A DNA stretch of 64,000 nucleotides, from the NCBI GenBank assembly GCA_003331305.1, contig QOQB01000004.1, positions 62,001 through 126,000 on the forward strand. Direction: 5' to 3'. The position numbers and the translations under genes were made by a program. Position 1 is the first letter of the stretch, and each line of letters starts with the position of its first letter. A model generated the notes under the pieces. That model saw only the letters and a list, made by a program, of their open reading frames with translations, had not been told where the DNA came from and did no database searches. The DNA is from Flavobacteriales bacterium (GTDB lineage: Bacteria > Bacteroidota > Bacteroidia > Flavobacteriales > Flavobacteriaceae). Of this stretch, positions 46,575-54,436 are shown piece by piece.

Positions 46575-47404
46575 TACGGGTGCTCATTGTTGGGGGAAGT
46601 GGGTTTTTAGGGCGCGCTCTTTTTAAGGAGCTACAGCCATATATGGATGTCTATGCTACTTACAATACCCAAGAACGCTACGCCAAAAACAAACGGTATT
46701 TTTCGTATGACATCAACGAGGACTCCCCTACCGAATTATTGCGTTTTATAAAACCAAACGTAATTCTTTCAACCCTTCGTGGGGATGCGTATGCACAGTT
46801 TGTAGCACATGACATGCTTGTTGATTATGCTACGCAACACGGCGCAAGATTAGTGCTATTATCCTCGGCAAATGTGTTTGATAGTTTTCGGCATTACCCA
46901 AGTTATGAACACGATAAAACCCTCTCAGAAAGTGCGTTTGGAAAACTCAAAATTACACTCGAGAACAAGTTGATGCGCATGCCTGCATTTAGTTGGACTA
47001 TTGCACGATTGCCTATGGTATTTGGTGCAAATTCACCCAGATTACAGGAACTAAAAAACGCCATACACACCCAAGAAGCGTATGAGATTTTTCCGAATTC
47101 GGTCATAAACGTAACCGCTGATTATTTTGTAACACAACAGTTACATTATATCCTAAACCGGAACCGTTGGGGTATTTTTCATTTGGGCAGTAAAGACTTG
47201 GTACACCACGATGCGTTTATAGACCTATTGGTAAAAGGACTGAAACCTACCAAAAAACCTGTGTACAAATACGTTTATGCCAGTAATGTGGACCGCTATA
47301 TTGCGGTATTGCCCAAATACAACAACTTACCAAAGCACCTTAGTTATACGCACGAAGATGTGCTACTAGAAACCCTAAAAACCCAAACACCAAAAACCAA
47401 ATGA
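46571..47404 (+). CDS. NAD(P)-binding sugar-nucleotide reductase-like protein (RmlD type)
   Basis: 277 residues of the extended SDR superfamily. Rossmann motif VLIVGGSGFLGRALFKEL at the N-terminus, then DINEDSPTELLRFIKPNVIL and LVLLSSANVFDS, similar to dTDP-4-dehydrorhamnose reductase. The usual YxxxK catalytic pair is not obvious: the equivalent stretch is ESAFGKLKITLENK, where F replaces Tyr. Activity is therefore uncertain. Its ATG overlaps the gcvT stop and its own stop overlaps the next gene by 4 bases, so the three are one operon. Confidence 0.8.
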   Translation: MIRVLIVGGSGFLGRALFKELQPYMDVYATYNTQERYAKNKRYFSYDINEDSPTELLRFIKPNVILSTLRGDAYAQFVAHDMLVDYATQHGARLVLLSSANVFDSFRHYPSYEHDKTLSESAFGKLKITLENKLMRMPAFSWTIARLPMVFGANSPRLQELKNAIHTQEAYEIFPNSVINVTADYFVTQQLHYILNRNRWGIFHLGSKDLVHHDAFIDLLVKGLKPTKKPVYKYVYASNVDRYIAVLPKYNNLPKHLSYTHEDVLLETLKTQTPKTK

Positions 47405-47595
47405 GGGATCATGGAATGGTTTGGGGAATAGCTCTTTTATTGGCGTTGTTGTTGGGATGGCTGGATTACGAAACTACTTCTTGGAAGGTATTGCTATGCA
47501 ACAAAGGAAACCTTGTGGCCTTGTTAATTTACACGCTGCTAATTGCCGGGATAGGATACCTGATACGTTGGGTTTTTAAAAATCGCATAACTTAA
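47401..47595 (+). CDS. small two-helix membrane protein (64 aa)
   Basis: 64 residues with two hydrophobic segments, VWGIALLLALLLGWLDY (about 7-23) and LVALLIYTLLIAGIGYLIRW (about 38-57), joined by a short basic loop. Overlaps the preceding stop by 4 bases, which argues that it is translated as part of the gcvT operon. Not recognised as a named family; possibly conserved only in near relatives. Confidence 0.6.
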   Translation: MRDHGMVWGIALLLALLLGWLDYETTSWKVLLCNKGNLVALLIYTLLIAGIGYLIRWVFKNRIT

Positions 47596-47674
47596 CCCAC
47601 ATAGCTGTTTAGCTTTGTCTAAACATTTTTTTCTACATTTGTTAAAGCAACAGTCCCAAATCTGTTCTTATTAG

Positions 47675-47905
47675 ATGATAAACCTACAACTCATATCTAC
47701 ATTTCAGCACCAATTAACTACTGTAAACGCAGGGGCTCACCAACTCGTCTTAAGATATATACAAGAATTGTTAGGGCATGGGAGCTCAAAGACAACTGAG
47801 ATTTATACGCACCTAAGCAAAAAATCTCTTGCAAATAGTAAAAGCCCATTGGATGATATTGTAGCAAGTCAACGTATTAAAAATCAAGAGTTAAAACACA
47901 ATTAA
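47675..47905 (+). pseudogene. tyrosine recombinase (XerC/D-like integrase), C-terminal relic
   Basis: Of 76 codons, LRYIQELLGHGSSKTTEIYT through HLSKKSLANSKSPLDDI is the unmistakable end of a Bacteroidetes tyrosine integrase, including the last catalytic His (LLGH) and the nucleophile Tyr (EIYTH). The SAM-like N-terminal domain and the catalytic Arg residues are absent, and the preceding HQLTTVNAGAHQLV is a corrupted form of the usual HSFATHLLENGTDL block. A relic of a former mobile element or integron-type insertion, 49 bases upstream of yebC. Confidence 0.75.
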
Positions 47906-47913
47906 AACCCCTT

Positions 47914-47943
47914 TTGCAAACACTGTCGGCTTTTATATCTTTA
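47914..47943 (+). promoter_or_regulatory. possible promoter for yebC
   Basis: TTG (47914-47916), 19-base spacer, TATCTTTA (47936-47943; one mismatch to TAnnTTTG), 11 bases before the yebC ATG. The start of this element overlaps the last bases downstream of the recombinase relic. Confidence 0.4.
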
Positions 47944-47954
47944 CAAAATAAGAT

Positions 47955-48671
47955 ATGGGACGAGCATTTGAATTTCGCAAAGCACGAAAAATGAAGCGTT
48001 GGTCGGCGATGGCTAAAACCTTTACACGCATTGGCAAGGATATTGTTATGGCGGTCAAAGAAGGCGGCCCCAGTCCAGAGAGCAATTCGCGTTTGCGAGC
48101 CGTCATTCAAAATGCGAAGTCGGCAAACATGCCCAAAGACAATATTGAGCGTGCCATAAAGCGTGCTACTGACAAAGGCACTGAAAACTACAAAGAGGTA
48201 TTGTTTGAAGGCTATGCGCCACACGGTATTGCTGTGTTAGTAGAAACTGCTACGGATAATAACAACCGTACCGTTGCCAATATTCGCAGCTATTTTAACA
48301 AGTGTAACGGCAATATGGGCACTTCGGGATCGGTAGAGTTTATGTTTGATCATACCTGTAATTTCCGTATTCCCAGCGAAGGCTTAGACGCTGAAGAGTT
48401 GGAATTAGAGTTTATTGATTTTGGTGTTGACGAAGTGTTTGTAGATGAAGACGGCATTTTACTGTATGCCCCATTTGAAAATTTTGGTGCCATTCAGAAA
48501 GAGTTGGAAAATCGTGAAATCGAAATTCTATCTTCTGGTTTTGAGCGTATTCCCACTACGACCACTACCCTATCTGGCGAAGCCGCCGAAGACGTCGAAA
48601 AGCTTATTGAAAAAATTGAGGAAGACGACGACGTACAAAACGTCTATCATTCCATGGTATTAGCCGATTAG
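47955..48671 (+). CDS. YebC/PmpR-family protein
   Basis: 238 residues, full family length. N-terminal MGRAFEFRKARKMKRWSAMA, RIGKDIVMAVKEGGPSPESN, NAKSANMPKDNIERAIKRAT, and the acidic third domain (ELELEFIDFGVDEVFVDEDG). YebC proteins were described as transcription regulators; recent work links them to ribosome rescue at proline stretches, so the exact role is open. The last 12 bases overlap the convergent kdsB stop. Confidence 0.95.
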   Translation: MGRAFEFRKARKMKRWSAMAKTFTRIGKDIVMAVKEGGPSPESNSRLRAVIQNAKSANMPKDNIERAIKRATDKGTENYKEVLFEGYAPHGIAVLVETATDNNNRTVANIRSYFNKCNGNMGTSGSVEFMFDHTCNFRIPSEGLDAEELELEFIDFGVDEVFVDEDGILLYAPFENFGAIQKELENREIEILSSGFERIPTTTTTLSGEAAEDVEKLIEKIEEDDDVQNVYHSMVLAD

Positions 48672-49379
48672 CGCCTTAGCGCGTTCCAAATCTTGTGGTG
48701 TATCAATCCCCACACCAACAAAATCAGTAGGAAGCATTTGCATCACTTTTCCCATTTCCAAATTCCGAATAGCTTCTATTTTTTCTGCCAATTCTAACGG
48801 AGTTGGTGCTTGCGCATAAAAATCAAGCAAGGCTGCTTTTCGAAAGGCGTAAATTCCCACATGGCGAAACGCTTGTCCTTCGGCACGCATAAACGGAATG
48901 GGTGAACGCGAAAAATACAAGGCCCTGCCCTGTTGGTCGGAAACCACTTTTACTATGTTTGGGTTTTCAATATCTTCTTTGTTGGCAATGGGAATCATCA
49001 ACGATGCCAAATCAATAGCTCTGGCAACGTCATTTTTAAACGCCTGGATCAAATCTGCTAGTGCTTTTTGAGCAATAAACGGTTCGTCACCTTGCACATT
49101 AATCACCACATCCGCATCCATATCTTCAATGCATTCTGCTACGCGATTGCTGCCACAATCGTGATTTAAAATACTGCGAAATACCTTTCCTCCCAATGCC
49201 TGAACGTGCGTTTCAATTTGGTCGGAATCGGTTGCCACCCAGACTTCATCAAATAAGTTCGTGTTTACAACAGCTTCGTAAGTACGCTGCAACACCGTTT
49301 TGCCGTTTAAGTCGGCAAGGAGTTTACCCGGGAAACGTTGCGCTTCAAAGCGGGCAGGAATAACAGCTACAATTCGCAT
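48660..49379 (-). CDS. kdsB: 3-deoxy-manno-octulosonate cytidylyltransferase
   Basis: Activates Kdo as CMP-Kdo for lipopolysaccharide inner core. 239 residues. Nucleotidyltransferase motif VVAVIPARF-type (IVAVIPARFEAQRFPGKLL) at the N-terminus, VATDSDQIETHVQALGG, NVQGDEPFIA and the LYFSRSPIPFMR segment binding Kdo. Starts 18 bases after the helicase gene and has its own promoter 4 bases upstream. Together with lptD it shows the organism makes Kdo-containing LPS. Confidence 0.97.
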   Translation of the reverse strand: MRIVAVIPARFEAQRFPGKLLADLNGKTVLQRTYEAVVNTNLFDEVWVATDSDQIETHVQALGGKVFRSILNHDCGSNRVAECIEDMDADVVINVQGDEPFIAQKALADLIQAFKNDVARAIDLASLMIPIANKEDIENPNIVKVVSDQQGRALYFSRSPIPFMRAEGQAFRHVGIYAFRKAALLDFYAQAPTPLELAEKIEAIRNLEMGKVMQMLPTDFVGVGIDTPQDLERAKALIG

Positions 49380-49383
49380 AGGG

Positions 49384-49411
49384 CAAAAATAGGGAAATCA
49401 TTCCTGTTCAA
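49384..49411 (-). promoter_or_regulatory. Bacteroidetes-type promoter for kdsB
   Basis: Minus strand: TTG (49411-49409, inside the helicase 3' end), 17-base spacer, TATTTTTG (49391-49384), then 4 bases to the ATG at 49379. A full consensus match with start codon predicted at about +1. Confidence 0.55.
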
Positions 49412-50822
49412 AATAGGCGTCTGTAAATCCGATTAAAAAAAGCTTTTCGGAAGCTCGAGTAATGGCCGTATACAACCAACGGAAATAGTTCGCATCCAAG
49501 CCATCGGGCAAGTAAGGTTGCTCCACCAAAACGCGTTTCCATTGGCCTCCCTGTGCTTTGTGACAAGTAAAGGCATAGGCATATTTAACCTGTAGGGCAT
49601 TAAAAAATGGATTCTTTTTTACGTTCAAATACTGTTTGTATTGGGGTAAGTGAGCGTAGTCTTCTCTTACAGCTTTATACAATTTGGTGTTCTCCTCAAA
49701 AGAGAGGGCATGCGTATCCATTTCAAGCGTATCCAAAATAAAAACGGTGTCAAATGGTTCTTGATCGGGATAATCGAGCATACGAATGTGGACTTCAGCA
49801 AATGTAAACCCATACAACTCTTTCACTGCCTTTACTGAAAGTACTTCCACTATGTCGCCATTGGCGATAAATCCAGGACCCGAATCAGGCGCCAGCCAGT
49901 GGTAATTATTTTTGACTACCATAATCAAATCCCCTGGAGCAAGCTCGGGCTCTTTGCCTAAAATTTGAGTGCGAATTTGTTTGTTGTAACCATTGGCGCG
50001 TTTGTTTGAGCGCACTATACATGCAGTTTCATCTCTGCCCACTTCCCTAAAGCCTTCTTCTATGGCATCTTGAATTTCATGGCCATCTTGCAGTCGAATG
50101 ATATCAGGAAAACGCGCAAGAATAAACTGAAAACTCGTCGTGCTTCTCTCAAGAAGTTGCTGCCGAAGTCGCGTAGCGTTAAATAAAATACCGGAATCTT
50201 TTCCCTGACGAACTACCTCATTAAGCTCTATTTCATGTGGGGTAAGACCATGCTCCATGGTCAGCACGCGAGCGTCCAATGCAGGGCTGAGTTCAGTGTG
50301 TACCGGTGGAAGTTGGGCGGTGTCGCCTATGAGTAATAGTTTGCAGTCCTCTCCTGCATGCACGTAGTGAATGAGGTCGTGAAGCAGCGATCCGTTTTCA
50401 AAAAGTTTATTTTGTTGTTGTTGATCGGCAATCATGGATGCCTCATCAACCAAAAAAAGGGTACGTTTAAATTTATTCTTTTGGAGTTTGAATTTTAAAT
50501 TTCCTTGTCGTTCTTGCTGTGCAAAATAAATGCGCTTGTGAATGGTAAACGCAGGCCGGTTTGCATAGGCTGCCATAACTTTTGCAGCCCGACCCGTAGG
50601 TGCCAGCAACACCGTTTTGTAACGCAACGCACCAATTGATTTTACGAGTGTGCCAATGAGTGTAGTTTTTCCTGTTCCGGCAAATCCCTTGAGTAAAAAC
50701 ACTTCGTTTTCACCAGATGAAGCAAAAAAATCAGCTAAGCTTTGGAGTGCTTTTTCTTGTATGGGTGTGGGCGCAAACGGAAAATTTTGTTTTAGCCTTT
50801 CTGCAAAAGCGGTTGGATTCAT
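49398..50822 (-). CDS. RecD-like ATP-dependent DNA helicase (SF1B)
   Basis: 474 residues. Walker A GFAGTGKTTLIGTLV near 45-59, motif Ia LAPTGRAAKVMAAYA, Walker B LVDEASMIAD, motif III GDTAQLPPV, and C-terminal UvrD_C_2 motifs YAFTCHKAQGGQWKRVLVE (motif V) and YTAITRASEKL (motif VI). Shorter than RecD2 because the N-terminal HhH region is absent. A conserved type in Flavobacteriaceae, likely acting in DNA repair. A TACTTTTA box lies 4 bases before its ATG. Upstream lies a divergent membrane-anchored protein gene. Confidence 0.9.
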   Translation of the reverse strand: MNPTAFAERLKQNFPFAPTPIQEKALQSLADFFASSGENEVFLLKGFAGTGKTTLIGTLVKSIGALRYKTVLLAPTGRAAKVMAAYANRPAFTIHKRIYFAQQERQGNLKFKLQKNKFKRTLFLVDEASMIADQQQQNKLFENGSLLHDLIHYVHAGEDCKLLLIGDTAQLPPVHTELSPALDARVLTMEHGLTPHEIELNEVVRQGKDSGILFNATRLRQQLLERSTTSFQFILARFPDIIRLQDGHEIQDAIEEGFREVGRDETACIVRSNKRANGYNKQIRTQILGKEPELAPGDLIMVVKNNYHWLAPDSGPGFIANGDIVEVLSVKAVKELYGFTFAEVHIRMLDYPDQEPFDTVFILDTLEMDTHALSFEENTKLYKAVREDYAHLPQYKQYLNVKKNPFFNALQVKYAYAFTCHKAQGGQWKRVLVEQPYLPDGLDANYFRWLYTAITRASEKLFLIGFTDAYFEQE

Positions 50823-50826
50823 TGGT

Positions 50827-50834
50827 TAAAAGTA
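50827..50834 (-). promoter_or_regulatory. possible -7 box (TACTTTTA, one mismatch) for the helicase gene
   Basis: Minus-strand TACTTTTA differs from TAnnTTTG only at the last base and ends 4 bases before the ATG at 50822. Confidence 0.25.
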
Positions 50835-50874
50835 GGAATGTTTTATGGAAGGGCGTAGAGATAGAAAAAAATTG

Positions 50875-50882
50875 TAGATTTG
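50875..50882 (+). promoter_or_regulatory. putative -7 box (TAGATTTG)
   Basis: TAGATTTG matches TAnnTTTG and lies 24 bases before the ATG at 50907, in the gap between divergent genes. No TTG partner is seen at the normal spacing. Confidence 0.35.
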
Positions 50883-50906
50883 CTTGCATCAAATTTATAC
50901 GTTGAC

Positions 50907-51557
50907 ATGAAAAAATTCTTGCTTCCTGTACTTTGGATTCTCATCGTTTTCTTCGGCTATAAGCTGTACAACTCAATTTATGAGCCTATCCAATTCAACA
51001 AAGTAAAAACTGAACGCTACGCAGATATTATCCGTTCCTTAAAAGATATTGGTAGTGCGCAAATAGCTCATAAAAGCGTAACAGGCTATTATGCAGAAGA
51101 TTTTAAAAGACTAATTGAATTTATTGACACCGCTCAATATGTTATTGTTGAGAAAAGAGATTCAAGCTACTTGGAATATGACCGTGTGTATCGCATTGAT
51201 ATGTTACGAGAGGTTCAAATTGTAGATACGCTAGGTTTTGCGTCAGTAAAAGACTCCCTCTTTGGCGACTCTGATCACTACACAAGTATGGCCAAGGCGC
51301 CTATTAAAGGCATTGACACCACTTTTAGCATGAAGGCAGATGTGATTGACAAAAACGGGTATCAAGTACCTGTTTTTGAAGTTAGCATTGCAAAAGAATT
51401 AGTGCTCCACGATCAAAACGCATACCTGTTAGAACAAGAAAAAGCAACGGTTTCAGTAGATGGTGTAAATGGCCCTGCCATAATTTTGGGTTCACTTTCT
51501 GAGGTTAGCACCAATGGAAACTGGCCGACCATTTACGATGCAGGAACACAAGAATAA
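50907..51557 (+). CDS. membrane-anchored conserved hypothetical protein
   Basis: 216 residues from the ATG at 50907 (MKKFLLPVLWILIVFFGYKL), with a single N-terminal transmembrane helix and a periplasmic or cytoplasmic soluble part. Contains KTERYADIIRSLKDIGSAQI followed by a GYYAEDFKRLIEFI segment, the layout seen in Flavobacteriaceae hypothetical proteins that precede a DUF3822 gene and rsmD. An upstream in-frame ATG at 50880 gives extra residues lacking conservation signals. Function unknown. Its end overlaps the DUF3822 gene by about 20 bases. Confidence 0.75.
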   Translation: MKKFLLPVLWILIVFFGYKLYNSIYEPIQFNKVKTERYADIIRSLKDIGSAQIAHKSVTGYYAEDFKRLIEFIDTAQYVIVEKRDSSYLEYDRVYRIDMLREVQIVDTLGFASVKDSLFGDSDHYTSMAKAPIKGIDTTFSMKADVIDKNGYQVPVFEVSIAKELVLHDQNAYLLEQEKATVSVDGVNGPAIILGSLSEVSTNGNWPTIYDAGTQE

Positions 51558-52356
51558 AACATCAAAAAATAACATCAACTTGTCCATTCATGTACACGTG
51601 AATGGACTTTCTTTTTACACCTACAACGCTAAAACAAAAAAAGCCACCGAAGTTATCCGCAAGTCTTTTGCGGATCACACGCCTATTGAAATGCTTCACA
51701 AAGAAATTTTGGACATGTTTAAGGAGCATAAACTTTTAAGTCAAACCTATAGAGAAGTACACTGCAGTGTTGAAAATAATTTGGCTACGCTAGTTCCAAA
51801 ATCCCTGTTTGAAGAAAACTCATTGCGAGACTATGTTCAAAAAGACATTGCATTAGAAATTAATGACTTTGTGACTTATGATGTTATCCCAAGTGCTGAC
51901 TGGGTGCCCGTTTACGTACCCTTTGTGAATGTGAACAATATGCTCATAGACGCATTTGGTTCGTTTACATATTTTCATGCGGTTAGCATTTGGTTAAGAG
52001 CGTTGGGGTCGCATAGTCAGGCAGACGGTGAATTGGTGTGGAGTATGTATAAAGAAAATAATCATCTACATATAGCCTTACTGAGAGATAAAAAACTTCA
52101 GTTTTACAATTGTTTTGAAGCCCGTAATCCCAAAGACGTGGCCTACTATGTGTTACTAACAGCAAAAGAAAATAACGTAAGCCCCAACGAAGTGCCGCTA
52201 TTTTTGGTTGGTGACATTGCCGTTGCGGATGCTGTCTACAAAGAGTTGTATACTTTTGTGCGAAGCTTAAACTTTCTCGCTCCAGAAAACGGTTTGTCAT
52301 TTGAAACACCACGATTGAATACCCATCAAGACTTTTGTGTGCTAAATTTGGTGTGA
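51538..52356 (+). CDS. DUF3822 family protein
   Basis: About 272 residues from the ATG at 51538; an upstream ATG at 51514 is also possible. LSIHVHVNGLSFYTYNAKTK near the N-terminus, and PVYVPFVNVNNMLIDAFGSF, are typical of DUF3822, an ASKHA-related fold predicted in Bacteroidetes. No catalytic motif is apparent. The rsmD ATG overlaps its TGA (52356), which gives translational coupling and a possible link to ribosome assembly. Confidence 0.82.
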   Translation: MQEHKNKTSKNNINLSIHVHVNGLSFYTYNAKTKKATEVIRKSFADHTPIEMLHKEILDMFKEHKLLSQTYREVHCSVENNLATLVPKSLFEENSLRDYVQKDIALEINDFVTYDVIPSADWVPVYVPFVNVNNMLIDAFGSFTYFHAVSIWLRALGSHSQADGELVWSMYKENNHLHIALLRDKKLQFYNCFEARNPKDVAYYVLLTAKENNVSPNEVPLFLVGDIAVADAVYKELYTFVRSLNFLAPENGLSFETPRLNTHQDFCVLNLV

Positions 52357-52892
52357 TGCGTATTATATCAGGAACTCAAAAAGGAAGACGCATACATCCG
52401 CCAAAAAACCTTCCAGTGCGCCCCACTACAGACAGAGCAAAAGAGTCACTTTTTAATATCTTAATGCATCAGTATGCTTTTGAAGGTATTGCTGTTTTAG
52501 ATTTATTTGCAGGAACAGGAAGTATAAGCTATGAATTTGCCTCTCGTGGTGCGCAGCAGATAGTAGCAGTAGATAAAAACACACAATGCGTGCATTTTAT
52601 CGTAAAAACTGCCGATGATTTAGCACTTCCCATACGCGCTGTTCGTGCCCCAGTATTATCGTTTTTGGAAAAAATCACCACTACCTATGGCTTTATTTTT
52701 GCCGATCCGCCATATGCCTTTACTAAAGATGAATACCGCGTTTTGGTAGAGACCATTTTCAGTAAAAATGCCTTGCAAAACAATGGGCTTCTAATCGTTG
52801 AACATGCGGAGCAAATGGACCTGTCAAGCCTGTCATACTTTACAGAAAGCAGAAGCTATGGTGGCTGTGTATTTTCGTTTTTTGAGGGGTAG
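52356..52892 (+). CDS. rsmD: 16S rRNA (guanine966-N2)-methyltransferase RsmD
   Basis: 178 residues starting MRIISGTQKGRRIHPPKNLP. Rossmann methyltransferase with RPTTDRAKESLFNIL, the S-adenosylmethionine loop VLDLFAGTGSISYEFASRGA and the N6/N2-type catalytic motif IFADPPYAF. Methylates G966 of 16S rRNA. The ATG at 52356 overlaps the DUF3822 stop. Its own stop directly abuts the convergent rhomboid gene stop at 52893. Confidence 0.95.
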   Translation: MRIISGTQKGRRIHPPKNLPVRPTTDRAKESLFNILMHQYAFEGIAVLDLFAGTGSISYEFASRGAQQIVAVDKNTQCVHFIVKTADDLALPIRAVRAPVLSFLEKITTTYGFIFADPPYAFTKDEYRVLVETIFSKNALQNNGLLIVEHAEQMDLSSLSYFTESRSYGGCVFSFFEG

Positions 52893-53759
52893 CTATTGCT
52901 TTCCTGCGCGGAATAGATATTCCTTTTCCGCTTTTGTTAAGCTTTCATATCCAGAAGCTGCAATTTTATCCAAAATAGCATCTACCTTTTTTTGATCTAT
53001 AGATGACGAGGAATTGGTTTTACCCTTTGGCTTAGTTTGTTTTTGAGTAGATTTAGACTTGCTGAAAAGCGATTTGAACGCTTCTACCATCCGCAAAAAC
53101 CAGCCGCCAATATCGTTACCTTTTAGAAACTCCCGTTGATATAAATAGCCCCAAAGTGCACCACCTAAGTGAGCGATATGCCCTCCAGCGTTAGATGTTG
53201 GGATTTGCACCACATCTAAAAAAAGAAACAACAACGCAATATATTTTAAGGGGACTGAAAACATAAACACACGGATAGGTGAATTGGGCATGTACGAAGC
53301 CATAAATATTAAAACCGCCATTACTCCTGCAGAGCTTCCAATTAGCATTGACGACGTAGACTGAAAAGCTGGAAAGATATTGTAGGATAGTAAATAGACC
53401 AATCCGCCCGCAATAACACCCACAAAAAAGGTATTGAGCACTAAACGCTCTTGGAACAAATTAAGCATCAAGCCGCCTGCTATATACAGTAATAGCATAT
53501 TCCAAAAAATATGCCCCAAGGATCCGTGAAAAAAACCGTACGTAATTAGCGTCCATGGACGTGTAATTGCCGTATTTATATCAGCAGAAAGTTCAAAAAA
53601 CGTCAACCATCCTGAAAAAGAACTGTTGAATAAAAAAAAGAAAACATTTAGTAATAAAGGCACTACAAACAACATGGCCATAACAGCGATAAGCTTTTCT
53701 AGCACATTTAGCCTCGCATATCTACTCCTAACAGTTTGCCACAAATCCATCAATTCCAA
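52893..53759 (-). CDS. rhomboid family intramembrane serine protease (second paralogue)
   Basis: 288 residues with six hydrophobic segments. The catalytic Ser lies in LIGSSAGVMAVLIFMAS and the His in AGGHIAHLGGALWGYL. A His-containing FHGSLGHIFWNMLLLY segment is in helix 2. The soluble C-terminal tail carries a short conserved helical element (KVDAILDKIAASGYESLTKA) known from Bacteroidetes rhomboids. It overlaps the preceding rhomboid gene by 10 bases. Cleaves transmembrane substrates, which are unknown here. Confidence 0.93.
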   Translation of the reverse strand: MELMDLWQTVRSRYARLNVLEKLIAVMAMLFVVPLLLNVFFFLFNSSFSGWLTFFELSADINTAITRPWTLITYGFFHGSLGHIFWNMLLLYIAGGLMLNLFQERLVLNTFFVGVIAGGLVYLLSYNIFPAFQSTSSMLIGSSAGVMAVLIFMASYMPNSPIRVFMFSVPLKYIALLFLFLDVVQIPTSNAGGHIAHLGGALWGYLYQREFLKGNDIGGWFLRMVEAFKSLFSKSKSTQKQTKPKGKTNSSSSIDQKKVDAILDKIAASGYESLTKAEKEYLFRAGKQ

Positions 53760-54436
53760 CGATTTTGATTAAACTGATTCCGTTTCCAATACCACATCAT
53801 TAAAAATCCGGTAACAGCACCTCCAACATGCGCGAAATGCGCGATAGGTCCCATCGAATAGGAAGAGAACCCAAAGAATAAATCCATAACCAAAATAAGC
53901 GGAACAAAATATTTTGCCTTGATAGGGATTGGCAAAAAGATAAGCATCAATTCGGCATTAGGATACATAAATGCAAAAGCAACAAGAACCCCGTACAATG
54001 CGCCAGATGCGCCCACCATGCGGACATGAAACAAGGACTGTGTTTGCTGTTGCAAAGAGCTGTATATTTCATCTAAAGCATAGCCCTGTACAACCAAATC
54101 GTCTACCCAACCTTGAATTTGAAGATGATAAACTAAAAGTTGTAATGCTGCCGCCCCAACACCCGTGGATAAGTAAAAAAAGAGGAATTTGTTTTTACCC
54201 CACATTTGAACCAAAGGCGAGCCAAACATCCAAAGTCCGAACATATTGAATAAAATGTGTGAAATGCTTCCATGCATAAACATGTGGGTAAGTATTTGCC
54301 ATATGCCAAACAGTTCATTTTTTGGGTAATGTAACGCCAAAAGGTCATACGCCAAGCCACCAACAAACTGGCTTCCAATAAAGATGAGCACGTTGATAAT
54401 AATCAGGTGCTTGACAATGTCTGGAATATTTCTCAT
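53750..54436 (-). CDS. rhomboid family intramembrane serine protease (first paralogue)
   Basis: 228 residues, six membrane segments. Catalytic Ser in MVGASGALYGVLVAFAFMYP, His in IAHFAHVGGAVTGFLMMW, and the helix-2 motif THMFMHGSISHILFNMFGLW. Lacks the C-terminal extension of its neighbour. The start overlaps the mutL stop by 4 bases, so mutL and both rhomboids are one transcript. Confidence 0.93.
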   Translation of the reverse strand: MRNIPDIVKHLIIINVLIFIGSQFVGGLAYDLLALHYPKNELFGIWQILTHMFMHGSISHILFNMFGLWMFGSPLVQMWGKNKFLFFYLSTGVGAAALQLLVYHLQIQGWVDDLVVQGYALDEIYSSLQQQTQSLFHVRMVGASGALYGVLVAFAFMYPNAELMLIFLPIPIKAKYFVPLILVMDLFFGFSSYSMGPIAHFAHVGGAVTGFLMMWYWKRNQFNQNRWN

